Source: CAYTPI01 sp964439625 (GTDB lineage Bacteria; Chloroflexota; Anaerolineae; Aggregatilineales; UBA3940). Taken from it: 64,000 nucleotides of DNA. The position numbers and the translations under genes are program-made. The first letter of the stretch is position 1. Every line of letters starts with the position of its first letter. Below the pieces are notes generated by a model, which saw only the letters and a list, made by a program, of their open reading frames with translations, was not told where the DNA came from and did no database searches. Below are positions 52,550 to 61,520 of this stretch, in pieces. Location: contig CAYTPI010000009.1 of NCBI GenBank assembly GCA_964439625.1, forward strand, positions 62,001 through 126,000, in the 5' to 3' direction.

Positions 52550-53554
52550 ATGACAGATGGTACGTATAACGTGACGGAAATGTCGCCAGCAGAATTCCGG
52601 GAAGCAGCAGACAATATCCGTCAGCAAATTGCCCAAGTGATTGTCGGTCAACGAGAGGTTGTTGACCTTGTTTTAATGTGTGTCATCAGCGGCGGGCATG
52701 CCTTATTAGAGGGTGTGCCAGGCCTCGGTAAAACGATGCTTATTCGCACGCTCTCAGAAGTGCTTGAATTGGACTTTGCTCGGATACAGTTCACACCCGA
52801 TCTGATGCCGGCTGATATCACAGGTACAGATATCCTTGAAGATGATGAAGCCGGGCGCAAAGTACGTCAGTTCCAGCCGGGGCCAATTTTCGCCAATCTC
52901 GTACTTGCGGATGAGATCAACCGGGCGACACCTAAAACACAGTCGGCTCTGCTGGAGGCCATGCAAGAAAAATCAGTGACGGTAGCCAACCAAACTTACC
53001 ACCTAGAGCGACCATTCTTTGTATTAGCGACCCAAAACCCGCTGGAGATGGAAGGCACCTACCCACTGCCAGAGGCACAACTTGATCGTTTTATGTTCAA
53101 GATTGACGTCACGTTTCCCTCCGCCAATGAATTAGTCGAGATTCTCGCTCGCACAACTGGCGCTGAAACAGCCGCCGCTGGCATTGCTGCGGACGGTATC
53201 ACGATTGTTCGCATGGGTGAATTAGCGCGTCGCGTGCCGATCGCCAGCCATGTCAGTGAGTATGTTGCCCGTTTAATTGTCGCCACTCATCCTGAACATC
53301 CAACTGCCTCAGATATGGTAAAGCGTTACTTGCGCTTTGGCTCCAGTCCGCGTGGGGCACAAGCGCTGATCGTGGGGTCTAAGGTTAATGCCTTACTTGA
53401 TGGCCGTCATAATGTCGCCTTCGAGGATATTCATAAGATTGCTTCGGCTGCGCTGCGGCATCGCTTGCTGCTGAACTTCGAAGCGCAAGCTGAAGGTATC
53501 ACAACTGATGACGTCATTGCTGAGTTGCTTGAAACAGTCGCAGTGAAGGTTTAG
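52550..53554 (+). CDS. MoxR-type AAA+ ATPase
   Basis: AAA+ ATPase of 334 residues with chaperone/insertion activity toward VWA proteins in related systems. Walker A is GVPGLGKT (55-62), Walker B LVLADEINRATPKTQSALLEAMQE (shown in part), sensor 1 TQNPLEMEGTYPLPEAQ and the arginine-finger region DRFM, with the MoxR helical lid after residue 230. GGGAG lies 7 bp before the ATG. It heads the canonical MoxR-DUF58-VWA set, separated from DUF58 by one tiny gene. Confidence 0.95.
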   Translation: MTDGTYNVTEMSPAEFREAADNIRQQIAQVIVGQREVVDLVLMCVISGGHALLEGVPGLGKTMLIRTLSEVLELDFARIQFTPDLMPADITGTDILEDDEAGRKVRQFQPGPIFANLVLADEINRATPKTQSALLEAMQEKSVTVANQTYHLERPFFVLATQNPLEMEGTYPLPEAQLDRFMFKIDVTFPSANELVEILARTTGAETAAAGIAADGITIVRMGELARRVPIASHVSEYVARLIVATHPEHPTASDMVKRYLRFGSSPRGAQALIVGSKVNALLDGRHNVAFEDIHKIASAALRHRLLLNFEAQAEGITTDDVIAELLETVAVKV

Positions 53555-53653
53555 TCAGATAGCATCTTTGACTGTTTTGTTGGGGTGTGGTGTATTACTG
53601 CTGCTTGGCTTAACCGTCTTGGTTGTAGTCATAGTGCTTTCGGAGGAGAAGGC

Positions 53654-53785
53654 ATGAGTATTGGTATTGGTCTAGGTGAAGTGCTGATTATTGGCGGTAA
53701 CCTATTGTGCTTGGTTGTTGTCGTGTTGATGGTTGTGGTGGTACTGAAAGGTCGCCCTGACCAAACCGACGACGAGAATTCATAA
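53654..53785 (+). CDS. 43-residue single-TM protein
   Basis: A very small protein whose whole middle is one membrane helix (LLCLVVVVLMVVVVL), with a short N-terminus MSIGIGLGEVLIIGGN and a charged tail KGRPDQTDDENS. An unusually strong site GGAGGAG lies 6 bp before the ATG, which is the main support. It lies between moxR and DUF58 (16 bp before DUF58). A longer frame from 53585 lacks a ribosome site. It may help anchor or regulate the MoxR/DUF58 pair; that is inference. Confidence 0.7.
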   Translation: MSIGIGLGEVLIIGGNLLCLVVVVLMVVVVLKGRPDQTDDENS

Positions 53786-53801
53786 AGGTAGAGAAAGCTA
53801 A

Positions 53802-54731
53802 ATGTCTGATACAAGCCGCCTGTTTGATGAAAAAACGCTGCGGAAGCTCGAACAACTGACGCTGATTGCCAACCGCGTGCGAGCAGGCGTGATGAAAGGG
53901 GATCGCCGTAGTACCAAGCGCGGTACCAGCATCGAATTTGCAGACTATCGGGATTACACTCGGGGCGATGATCTCCGTCGCCTGGATTGGAACGTCTACG
54001 CTCGCTTGGATAAGCCGTTCATCAAACTGCTTGAGGAAGAAGAAGACTTAACAGTTCATGTCCTGTTGGATGCATCTCAGTCAATGAATTGGCCCGTCGA
54101 AGAGGGTCTCTTCCGAGATAAAGAAATTGACCCTAACGAGCATAAGTTCAGCTATAGCAAGCGGCTGGCGGCGGCCTTAGCTCATATTGCACTGAGCAGT
54201 GGTGATCGGGTCAACATTGGTCTGCTTCAAGGTGATGCCGTTGCCGATAAGTGGGGACCATACCGCACCCTAAACCGTGCCCTCTCGATGCTCAGTTGGG
54301 TTGAGCAGCTAGAAACGTCCGCCACCACAGATCTCAACCTCGCCCTGCGCGACTATGCCCTGCGAGGAGGGCGTCCGGGTTTGGCCTTGTTGATCACAGA
54401 TATGTTTTCGCCCAACGGCTATGAGGATGGCCTCAACGCGCTACAAGGCCGTGGCTATGAGGTTGCGCTGCTGCATATCCTTTCACCAGATGAAGTCACG
54501 CCCCAGTACGCTGGTGACTTGCGTCTCGTTGACAGCGAAACGGGTGTTGGGCAGGATGTGACAATTGATGAGGCGATGCGCTCGTTGTACAGCCGTCGTC
54601 TAAAAGAATGGCGCGAAGGGATTGCGAGGTATTGCTTGGGCCGCGATGTTCATTATGTGACGGTAGAAACGGGCACCCCTTGGGAGAACGTTATCTTATA
54701 TGCGCTGCGGCGCGCTGGGGTGGTTCGCTAA
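53802..54731 (+). CDS. DUF58 protein with VWA-like fold
   Basis: Protein of 309 residues of the DUF58 family that accompanies MoxR. The hallmark is GTSIEFADYRDYTRGDDLRRLDWNVYARL (shown in part: residues about 42-70), followed by LTVHVLLDASQSMNW, a degenerate MIDAS (DxSxS) of a VWA-type fold. No TM segment is evident here, so it may be cytoplasmic or peripheral. AGGTAGAG lies upstream. It is cotranscribed with moxR and the two VWA genes that follow. Confidence 0.93.
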   Translation: MSDTSRLFDEKTLRKLEQLTLIANRVRAGVMKGDRRSTKRGTSIEFADYRDYTRGDDLRRLDWNVYARLDKPFIKLLEEEEDLTVHVLLDASQSMNWPVEEGLFRDKEIDPNEHKFSYSKRLAAALAHIALSSGDRVNIGLLQGDAVADKWGPYRTLNRALSMLSWVEQLETSATTDLNLALRDYALRGGRPGLALLITDMFSPNGYEDGLNALQGRGYEVALLHILSPDEVTPQYAGDLRLVDSETGVGQDVTIDEAMRSLYSRRLKEWREGIARYCLGRDVHYVTVETGTPWENVILYALRRAGVVR

Positions 54732-54751
54732 GTGATTTGTCTGCTGATATT

Positions 54752-54775
54752 GGAAAGTGACCGTATGCTCTAATG
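54752..54775 (+). promoter_or_regulatory. Two-codon upstream frame coupled to the BatA-like gene
   Basis: A GGAAAG site is placed 7 bp before ATG CTC TAA (54765-54773), whose stop overlaps the next ATG (54773-54775) as TAATG. The ribosome site is well spaced for the tiny frame and poorly spaced for the main gene, so initiation on the main ATG may rely on termination-reinitiation. Confidence 0.35.
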
Positions 54776-56695
54776 GGCTTCATTACACCTGCGATGTTGG
54801 GGTTAGCTGCAATTGCTGGCCCAATTATTTTGCTCTATATGCTGCGGCTTCGGCGTCAAGAAGTCAAAATCTCTTCGACGATGCTCTGGCAGCGCCTTAT
54901 GCAAGACCGCGAAGCCAACACCCCTTGGCAGAAACTACGCCGTAACCTGCTGCTGATCTTACAGTTGCTCATCTTGGCAGCGTTGGTGTTTGCCTTGGCA
55001 CGTCCATTCTTGCCTGTGCCGTCTGTGGCAGCGGGCAGCGTCGCCTTACTGATCGATGCTTCTGCCAGTATGAACGCCACTGATATGCCTGCTGGGGCCA
55101 GCCGCTTCGAAGCCGCCCAGGAAGATGCGCTTGCACTCGTCGGTGACCTTGCCAACGATGAAGTCATGACGGTGATCAGCGTGGGGAGTACACCGCAAGT
55201 GCTCTCCCCGCCAACCAGTGATCGCACTGCCCTACGAGAGGCCATCAATCGAGCAGAACCAACAACAGCCCTCGCCGATTGGGACGCTGCGCTGGCCTTA
55301 GCGGGTGCTTCTATTGCCGGGCGTGAGGACGCAACCATCGTCATTATCTCCGATGGCGGCCTACAATCCGACTTGCCCGCTCTGTCTGCCGAAACGCGTT
55401 TTCTAAGCATCGGACGCGAAACTGCAAACATGGCAATTACCGCATTAGCGACGCGTCAACTCGATGATGATATTCAATTATTTGCTGGGGTCACCAATTA
55501 CGGCCCGGAAACCGCCGATGTCATTCTTAGTATTGAGGTCGATGGTGATATCTTAACGGCTGACAGAGTCACAGTGCCATCTACTGAAACCCTAACCATG
55601 ACCTTTGGTGATATTCCTGAGGGGGCGAATATCATCCGAGCAGAGTTAACGCCACCAGTCTCTGGTGGCGTCGATGATTATCTGGCTCTGGATGATCAAG
55701 CATTCTCTGTGATTCAGCCTGTTGCTGGTGGGCGTGTGCTGCTCGTTACTGAGGGCAATATTTTCCTGCGCCAATTGCTGACTGCCTTTCCGCAGATTGA
55801 GGCTTTCCAGACCAGCCCGGACGATATCCCCGTTGGTGAACAGTTCGATCTCATTATTCTAGACCGCAACATCCCGCAAGAACTGCCGCCTGGTAACCTG
55901 ATGTTTATTGAACCAACTCGCAGTACCTCGCTTTTTCTTGTTGATGGTACTTTTGAGGATACGCGCTTTTTGCGCCAGCAAGAGACACCGATCTTGTCCT
56001 TTGTCGATTTTGAGCAAGTTGCCATCCGTGAAGCCGTCGATGTGACAACACCAGGGTGGGGCCAGCCAATTGTAGAGGCAGAAGGTGGCCCCTTGCTGCT
56101 CGCTGGTGATGTCGGCAGTCGTAGAGTCTCCGTGATTACTTTTGACCTACTTGCTTCTGACCTGCCATTGCGGATCGATTTCCCTATCCTGATGGCGAAC
56201 TTGTTGCAATGGTATTCGCCTGCAACCGCCGTTGATGCGCCTGATGGTCTGCGCCCTGGTGAACCTGTTGCCATCCGCCCACAAGCGGCAACCACTGAGT
56301 TCCGCGTGACCGACCCCGCAGGCTCTACTCGGCGCTTCGATGCCACCGATGAAGTGTTAACCTATGCTGCGACTGATGTACTCGGCGTTTACCAAGTCGA
56401 ACTCATCAGTGAAGAAGCCCGTGAGACAGGTGGTTTGTTTGCGGTCAATTTGTTCTCCGAGCAAGAGAGCCAGATCGCGCCGCAGGATGTGATTATCGTC
56501 GGCGATGCCGAAGTCAGCAGTGCAAACACCAATCAAGATACCCTCGGTCAAAGAGAACTCTGGCCTTATTTGGCTGGATTGGCGCTGCTCATTCTTGTCG
56601 TGGAGTGGTGGGTGTACCATCGAGGCACTGGGCTGCCGCGTCTGCTGCGTCGTAGTGATGATGCATCCGGCCCGAGTGTATTAACTAATCGATAA
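54773..56695 (+). CDS. BatA-like membrane protein with VWA domain
   Basis: Protein of 640 residues. The N-terminal BatA hairpin has two TM segments (ITPAMLGLAAIAGPIILLYML and LLLILQLLILAALVFALARP) separated by RRQEVKISSTMLWQRL. A VWA domain follows at about 88-215, with MIDAS in LIDASASMNATDMP. A CARDB-like beta domain follows, then a GATase-like portion (GRVLLVTEGN) and a final TM (YLAGLALLILVVEWWVYH). It forms a set with the double-VWA protein downstream and the MoxR upstream. Metal-dependent protein binding outside the membrane is inferred. Confidence 0.9.
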   Translation: MGFITPAMLGLAAIAGPIILLYMLRLRRQEVKISSTMLWQRLMQDREANTPWQKLRRNLLLILQLLILAALVFALARPFLPVPSVAAGSVALLIDASASMNATDMPAGASRFEAAQEDALALVGDLANDEVMTVISVGSTPQVLSPPTSDRTALREAINRAEPTTALADWDAALALAGASIAGREDATIVIISDGGLQSDLPALSAETRFLSIGRETANMAITALATRQLDDDIQLFAGVTNYGPETADVILSIEVDGDILTADRVTVPSTETLTMTFGDIPEGANIIRAELTPPVSGGVDDYLALDDQAFSVIQPVAGGRVLLVTEGNIFLRQLLTAFPQIEAFQTSPDDIPVGEQFDLIILDRNIPQELPPGNLMFIEPTRSTSLFLVDGTFEDTRFLRQQETPILSFVDFEQVAIREAVDVTTPGWGQPIVEAEGGPLLLAGDVGSRRVSVITFDLLASDLPLRIDFPILMANLLQWYSPATAVDAPDGLRPGEPVAIRPQAATTEFRVTDPAGSTRRFDATDEVLTYAATDVLGVYQVELISEEARETGGLFAVNLFSEQESQIAPQDVIIVGDAEVSSANTNQDTLGQRELWPYLAGLALLILVVEWWVYHRGTGLPRLLRRSDDASGPSVLTNR

Positions 56696-56774
56696 TGGTT
56701 ATTGTGCTAAAGTTAACGTCTCGTCGTTGTAGCCAAAAGTTGATCTGTACATGTATCTGGAAAACAAAACCTGA

Positions 56775-59663
56775 ATGAGCTTTACGACACCAATCGCTCT
56801 GATACTGTTATTATTGGTACCTTACTTTTTGTGGTTAGGGCGCCCTCGTGCCAGCTTTGGTCGCCAACGGTCGATCACGACGCTTGTTCTCCGCACCCTG
56901 ATTATTGTCTCGCTGATCTTATCTATCGCAGGCTTGCAGATCGTGCGCGCCTCTGACCAACTAGCGGTGGTTTTTCTAATCGATAAGTCCGACTCGATGC
57001 CAGAACAAACCGTTGAAGCTAGTCGGCAGTTTGCGCAAGATGCCATCGACCGTATGCGCCCCAATGACCAAGCTGCCATTGTTGTGTTCGGCTCAGATGC
57101 GCTGGTTGAACGCCCTATGACAAGCTCCCGTGAGGTCGGGCCAATTGAATCAACACCACTGCCGCTCAATACGGATATGGCGGAAGCTATTCGTTTAGGA
57201 ATGGCGCTCTACCCGCCGGGGGCAGCCCGTCGCCTGGTTATCCTCTCCGATGGCCTTGCTAACTCCGGCGATGCCGAAGAAGCTGCTCGCTTGGCGGCAG
57301 CGTCCGGCGTTGAGATTGTGTCGGTGCCGTTCGCCGCTTTAACCGGGCAAGAAATTCTAGTGACGGATGTCGGGGTACCTACGCGCCTCAATGAAGGGCA
57401 GATATTTGATCTCTCTGTTGCAGTCGAGTCGACGGTCACCACACCCGCTGTCCTCCGGGTGTTGGCTGCTGGTGAGGTCCTCGTGCAAGAGAACGTTGAA
57501 CTAGTCGAAGGGATCAACCGGTATTCGTTCACACTCCAAGCGTCAGAGGTCGGTCTAAATGCTTTCCGGGTACAGGTAGTACCAGAGTCAGAAGATATCT
57601 TCTACCAGAACAATGAATTATCAGCCTTCTCGCAAGTAGTTGGCCCGCCGCGTGTTTTGATTGTCGCCGATGATGAAGCCGAATCAGCAAATTTAGCGCA
57701 AGCTCTGCTTCAGCAAGGGCTGTCAGTTGATACAGTCACAAGCAGCGGGTTATCTGCTGATATCAGCGTACTTAGTGCGTATCAGAGTGTGGTGCTCGCC
57801 AACATCCCTGCGCAGAATTTGGGCCCACGCAAAATGGAAGCTGTTCAATTGTACGTGCGTGATTTAGGGGGTGGTCTGGTTGTTGTCGGTGGGCCAAATG
57901 CCTATGGTACTGGTGGCTACTTTATGACGCCGCTCGAAGAGACCTTACCTGTTGATATGCAGCTCAAGGATCAAGAGCGGCTGCCGCAGCTTACCGTCAT
58001 GTATGTGATCGATAAATCTGGTTCCATGGCAGATACCAGTCTAGGTGGCTTCCCAAAGATGGAGTTGGCGAAAGAAGCAATCCTGCGATCACTAGCACTG
58101 CTGGGGCCGACTGATCGCATCGGTGTGATTGCTTTTGATGAAAATGCCAGCATTGTCCAGCCACTAGGGCCGGCCTCCGAGCGCGTCCAGATTGCCCAAA
58201 ATGTAGCGAGCCTGCGGGCTGGTGGCGGCACTGATATTTACGCGGGCCTATTGGCAATGAGCCAGATTCTCCCTGATGCTCCGGGTCGTTTGCGACACGT
58301 CGTCCTGCTCAGTGACGGTGGCGCCTCACCTGAGGGTATTTCGCCCTTGGTCGAAGAGATGTACAACGAGCACGGTATTACCCTTTCTGTGATTGCTATC
58401 GGCCAAGGTTATGCGCCCTTCCTCGAAGACTTACCGCTTCTCGCCGATGGACGGTTCCATAATGCCTTCAATGTAGACACCATCCCCGAAATCTTTTCCG
58501 AAGAGACGATTATCGCGACAAGAGCCTACATAATCGAGAATGAGTTTCAACCTGCGTTGACCTCTAGCTCGCCAATCCTAACCGGGATCAGTGGCACGCC
58601 GTCGCTGTTTGGCTATGTTGGCACAACAATCAAACCGACTGCCCAGCAGATCCTGATTACGGATAAGGAAGACCCGTTGTTAGCAGCCTGGCAGTATGGG
58701 CTTGGGCGTTCTGTGGCCTGGACGTCTGATGCAACCGGACGCTGGGCGGGTAATTGGGTTAATTGGGAAGAATATGCCCGCTTCTGGGGGCAGGCCGTTC
58801 GCTGGACGATTACTGAAGGCGTTAGCCAAAACGTCGAAGTCAGTGTTATTCAGGAAGGCGAACAGGTGCGTGTGGTGGTCGATGCGATTGACGATGAGGG
58901 GCTATTCCTCAATGGCTTAGATATGGACGCCAACATCATCAGCCCAGATCTCGATGGTGAGTCGATTGACGTGCAGCAGGTCGCTCCAGGTCGTTATGAG
59001 GGCGTGTTTACCCCGACAGACGAAGGTGCCTACTTTGTGCGGGTTGCCGGGGTCGATGCAGACAACGAGGGGACGCCTGCTGTTGCCCAGACGGCTGGCT
59101 ACGTGCTCTCATACTCGCCTGAGTATCGATCATTTGAAGGTAACCCGGACTATCTGCGCTTCATTGCTGGCTTGACCGGGGGAGACATTGTGACCGACCC
59201 AACCGCGGTGTTTGTGCACAACCTTGACTTTGACCGTGCCCGTCAACCCTTATGGCCATTTCTACTATTACTAGCTACGACTTTGCTCCCATTTGATATT
59301 GCTGTTCGCCGTCTGGTAATTACACGCTCAGATTTGGTGCGTCTGCGGAATTACCTGCTTCCTGGGCGGTCACAACAACCAGATATATCTTCTCGCCAAG
59401 CACAGGTTAATTCCCTGTTTCAAGCGAAACAGCGTGCCGAACAGCGGACAACCATGCGTGATTTGCCATCCTTTGGCGCCAAGGGTGACCAAGCCCGCAC
59501 ATCACCCGAGGTTGCCCCAGTCGCCAAAACTCCTCAAGTCAAACCCAGAACTGCCGTACCAAAACCAGCACCGCCTAAAAAAACATCCGCCGCGTCGGGC
59601 AACACCGCATCGAGCTTGCTGGCGCGCAAGCGGGCCCGTCAGGAACAACAGGGCGACGAATAA
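56775..59663 (+). CDS. Membrane protein with two VWA domains and a GATase-like domain
   Basis: The largest protein of the locus, 962 residues. Two N-terminal TM segments (IALILLLLVPYFLWLG and TLVLRTLIIVSLILSIAGLQ) are followed by VWA 1 at about 65-190 (LIDKSDSMPEQT), an Ig-like region, and a GATase1-like domain (ARVLIVADDEAES-type, GGGLVVVGGPNAYGTGGY) around 290-390. VWA 2 lies at about 405-560 (YVIDKSGSMADTSLGG with GGTDIYAGL). An Ig-like domain and a C-terminal TM (WPFLLLLATTLLPFDIAV) follow, then a Lys/Pro/Ala-rich cytoplasmic tail. Both MIDAS motifs keep DxSxS. Likely binding partner of MoxR. Confidence 0.9.
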   Translation: MSFTTPIALILLLLVPYFLWLGRPRASFGRQRSITTLVLRTLIIVSLILSIAGLQIVRASDQLAVVFLIDKSDSMPEQTVEASRQFAQDAIDRMRPNDQAAIVVFGSDALVERPMTSSREVGPIESTPLPLNTDMAEAIRLGMALYPPGAARRLVILSDGLANSGDAEEAARLAAASGVEIVSVPFAALTGQEILVTDVGVPTRLNEGQIFDLSVAVESTVTTPAVLRVLAAGEVLVQENVELVEGINRYSFTLQASEVGLNAFRVQVVPESEDIFYQNNELSAFSQVVGPPRVLIVADDEAESANLAQALLQQGLSVDTVTSSGLSADISVLSAYQSVVLANIPAQNLGPRKMEAVQLYVRDLGGGLVVVGGPNAYGTGGYFMTPLEETLPVDMQLKDQERLPQLTVMYVIDKSGSMADTSLGGFPKMELAKEAILRSLALLGPTDRIGVIAFDENASIVQPLGPASERVQIAQNVASLRAGGGTDIYAGLLAMSQILPDAPGRLRHVVLLSDGGASPEGISPLVEEMYNEHGITLSVIAIGQGYAPFLEDLPLLADGRFHNAFNVDTIPEIFSEETIIATRAYIIENEFQPALTSSSPILTGISGTPSLFGYVGTTIKPTAQQILITDKEDPLLAAWQYGLGRSVAWTSDATGRWAGNWVNWEEYARFWGQAVRWTITEGVSQNVEVSVIQEGEQVRVVVDAIDDEGLFLNGLDMDANIISPDLDGESIDVQQVAPGRYEGVFTPTDEGAYFVRVAGVDADNEGTPAVAQTAGYVLSYSPEYRSFEGNPDYLRFIAGLTGGDIVTDPTAVFVHNLDFDRARQPLWPFLLLLATTLLPFDIAVRRLVITRSDLVRLRNYLLPGRSQQPDISSRQAQVNSLFQAKQRAEQRTTMRDLPSFGAKGDQARTSPEVAPVAKTPQVKPRTAVPKPAPPKKTSAASGNTASSLLARKRARQEQQGDE

Positions 59664-59717
59664 GAGATGCAGTATGTAGGTAGTCTGTGATAAAGTTACC
59701 GATATGTTTTTTTCCGA

Positions 59718-60587
59718 ATGAGCAGTCGAAGGATGCGCGCGTTGACCGACAGTAAACAGCTTTCCGACCTCTACTATCGCCCAGAAGATATCAACGAGGC
59801 ACGGCCCGCAAAGCCTCGCGTTAAAAAAGAGGTTTACGAAAGAGAATTAAATCGGCTTCATCACGAATTAGTGAAGTGGCAATACTGGCTAAAGGCGACA
59901 GGGCAACGGGTTGTGATTGTGGTTGAAGGGCGTGACGCCGCTGGTAAGGGTGGGACGATCCGCCGCATTGTTGAACCGCTCGACCCGCACGCTGCTACCG
60001 TCGTCGCATTACCGAAACCTACCGAGCGTGAAATGACGCAATGGTACTTTCAACGCTATGTTCCACACCTGCCCGCAGCGGGCGAAATCGTCGTCTTCGA
60101 CCGCTCTTGGTATAACCGTGCAGGCGTGGAACGCGTAATGGGCTTTGCGACTCAGGAGCAGGTGCAGGAATTCTTCGAGTCCTGCCCGGACTTTGAACGG
60201 ATGCTCGTTCGTTCAGGCATTCATGTGGTCAAATATTGGTTCTCCGTCAACCCTTATGAGCAGGATCGGCGGCTTAAGCGTCGTATTGATGACCCATTGC
60301 GTCGGTGGAAATTGAGTGGAATGGACCTTGAGTCACGCTTGCGCTGGGATGAATATTCAAAGGCAAAGGACGAAATGTTTGAATATACTGACATACCAGA
60401 AGCCCCGTGGTACGTGGTTGCATCTAATAACAAGCGCAGCGCCCGTTTGAACTGCATTACCCATATGTTAAGCCTTTTTGAATACGAGAACTTAATCCCC
60501 GAACCCTTCGAACTGCCACCCCGTCCTGAAAGTACTTACCAACGCCCCCCCCGTGAGCATTATAATTACATTGATGAAGTGTGGTAA
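59718..60587 (+). CDS. ppk2: Polyphosphate kinase 2
   Basis: PPK2-family nucleotide kinase of 289 residues, which transfers phosphate between polyphosphate and nucleotides. Walker A is EGRDAAGKGG (70-79). The lid and Walker B are VVFDRSWYNRAGVERV, and KYWFSVNPYEQDRRLKRR and SRLRWDEYSKAKDEMF are diagnostic. The compact length and the ATP-forming class cannot be settled without a tree. The tail ends in HYNYIDEVW. A strong terminator follows. Confidence 0.95.
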   Translation: MSSRRMRALTDSKQLSDLYYRPEDINEARPAKPRVKKEVYERELNRLHHELVKWQYWLKATGQRVVIVVEGRDAAGKGGTIRRIVEPLDPHAATVVALPKPTEREMTQWYFQRYVPHLPAAGEIVVFDRSWYNRAGVERVMGFATQEQVQEFFESCPDFERMLVRSGIHVVKYWFSVNPYEQDRRLKRRIDDPLRRWKLSGMDLESRLRWDEYSKAKDEMFEYTDIPEAPWYVVASNNKRSARLNCITHMLSLFEYENLIPEPFELPPRPESTYQRPPREHYNYIDEVW

Positions 60588-60620
60588 GCACCGACAGCCA
60601 ACCCCAAAAAACAGATGTGA

Positions 60621-60656
60621 AGCCTACATCACTCGTGGTGTGGGCTTTTGTGTTTT
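60621..60656 (+). terminator. Rho-independent terminator of ppk2
   Basis: A 12-bp stem (AGCCTACATCAC/GTGGTGTGGGCT with two G-T pairs) has a tight loop of 2 nt (4 if the last pair opens) and is followed by TTTGTGTTTT, 33 bp after the ppk2 stop. The remaining 138 bp to the next gene contain a TATAAT at 60701-60706 that lacks a good -35 partner. Confidence 0.8.
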
Positions 60657-60794
60657 GGGCACTAACCAAATGTTAACCGCTCGTCTTTCACAAATTCCCG
60701 TATAATGAGAATATCAGAGTATAACAATCTGACGGATCTATTTGGTGATTTAACACGACTAATGATCGGATAGTCGTGTTTGAGGAGTTTGTAA

Positions 60795-61469
60795 ATGAAT
60801 ATTTTGCTGTTAATCGTTATTTTACTGGTTGTTGTGTTGTTTGCCCTCGTTGCCGGATTAATCATCTTTTTGCTGTCGCAAGAAGATGAAGAGATTACTT
60901 TGACTCCGCGTGAGCAACACCTCGTTGAGAAACTTCAAGCGGCTGGCGTCGAGCAGTTCAACCGTGGGTTGATGCAGTTTAACCACCAAAGCCGTTCATT
61001 TCGGTTGAAGATGTGGCGCAAGGGTGGAGCGCCGACTATTTCATTCATCACTACAGTGAAAAACCCTCGAATGGTAACGTTAGCAGCCGCTGGCGCGGAT
61101 CAGTTTTCACCTCGCTTACCGGATGTCGTCGCTGCCATGAAAAAACTGCCCATTAATGAGCCCGCGATTCGCCGTAACTTCTACGTCAGTGGCACATCGG
61201 TAGAGGCTGCCCAACAGATATTGTCAGCCAATGGACGGGTACGTGAAGTCATGATCATGCTCCGACATGAGATAAACAACATGTGGTTTGTCGTCGAGCA
61301 AGATGAAATTGTCGTTACGCTCGCCGTGCCTGACTACGCCGAAAGAGGTGTAACCCCGCAACAACTGCTGCTTGGTTTAGAATTGGCCAGCCGACTGGCT
61401 GATGCAATAGAATTGACTGCAACAAACCCCGTGAGAAGTGGCCGCAGACTGCATAGTAAACTTGCCTAA
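60795..61469 (+). CDS. Single-TM anchored protein of unknown function
   Basis: Protein of 224 residues with an N-terminal TM helix (LLLIVILLVVVLFALVAGLIIFLL) and a cytoplasmic or exterior domain of about 200 residues. That domain starts at an acidic hinge QEDEEITLTPREQHLVEKL and contains TLAAAGADQFSPRLPDVVAAM and NNMWFVVEQDEIVVTLAVPDY. The mix of two alpha/beta stretches suggests a soluble globular domain. GAGGAG lies 9 bp before the ATG. The next gene is a methyltransferase 51 bp away. I recognise no family. Confidence 0.75.
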   Translation: MNILLLIVILLVVVLFALVAGLIIFLLSQEDEEITLTPREQHLVEKLQAAGVEQFNRGLMQFNHQSRSFRLKMWRKGGAPTISFITTVKNPRMVTLAAAGADQFSPRLPDVVAAMKKLPINEPAIRRNFYVSGTSVEAAQQILSANGRVREVMIMLRHEINNMWFVVEQDEIVVTLAVPDYAERGVTPQQLLLGLELASRLADAIELTATNPVRSGRRLHSKLA

Positions 61470-61520
61470 CGGTTCCACGGGTTGTGTGGTCAATGGCACG
61501 CAGGATTAGAAAGGCAACCC

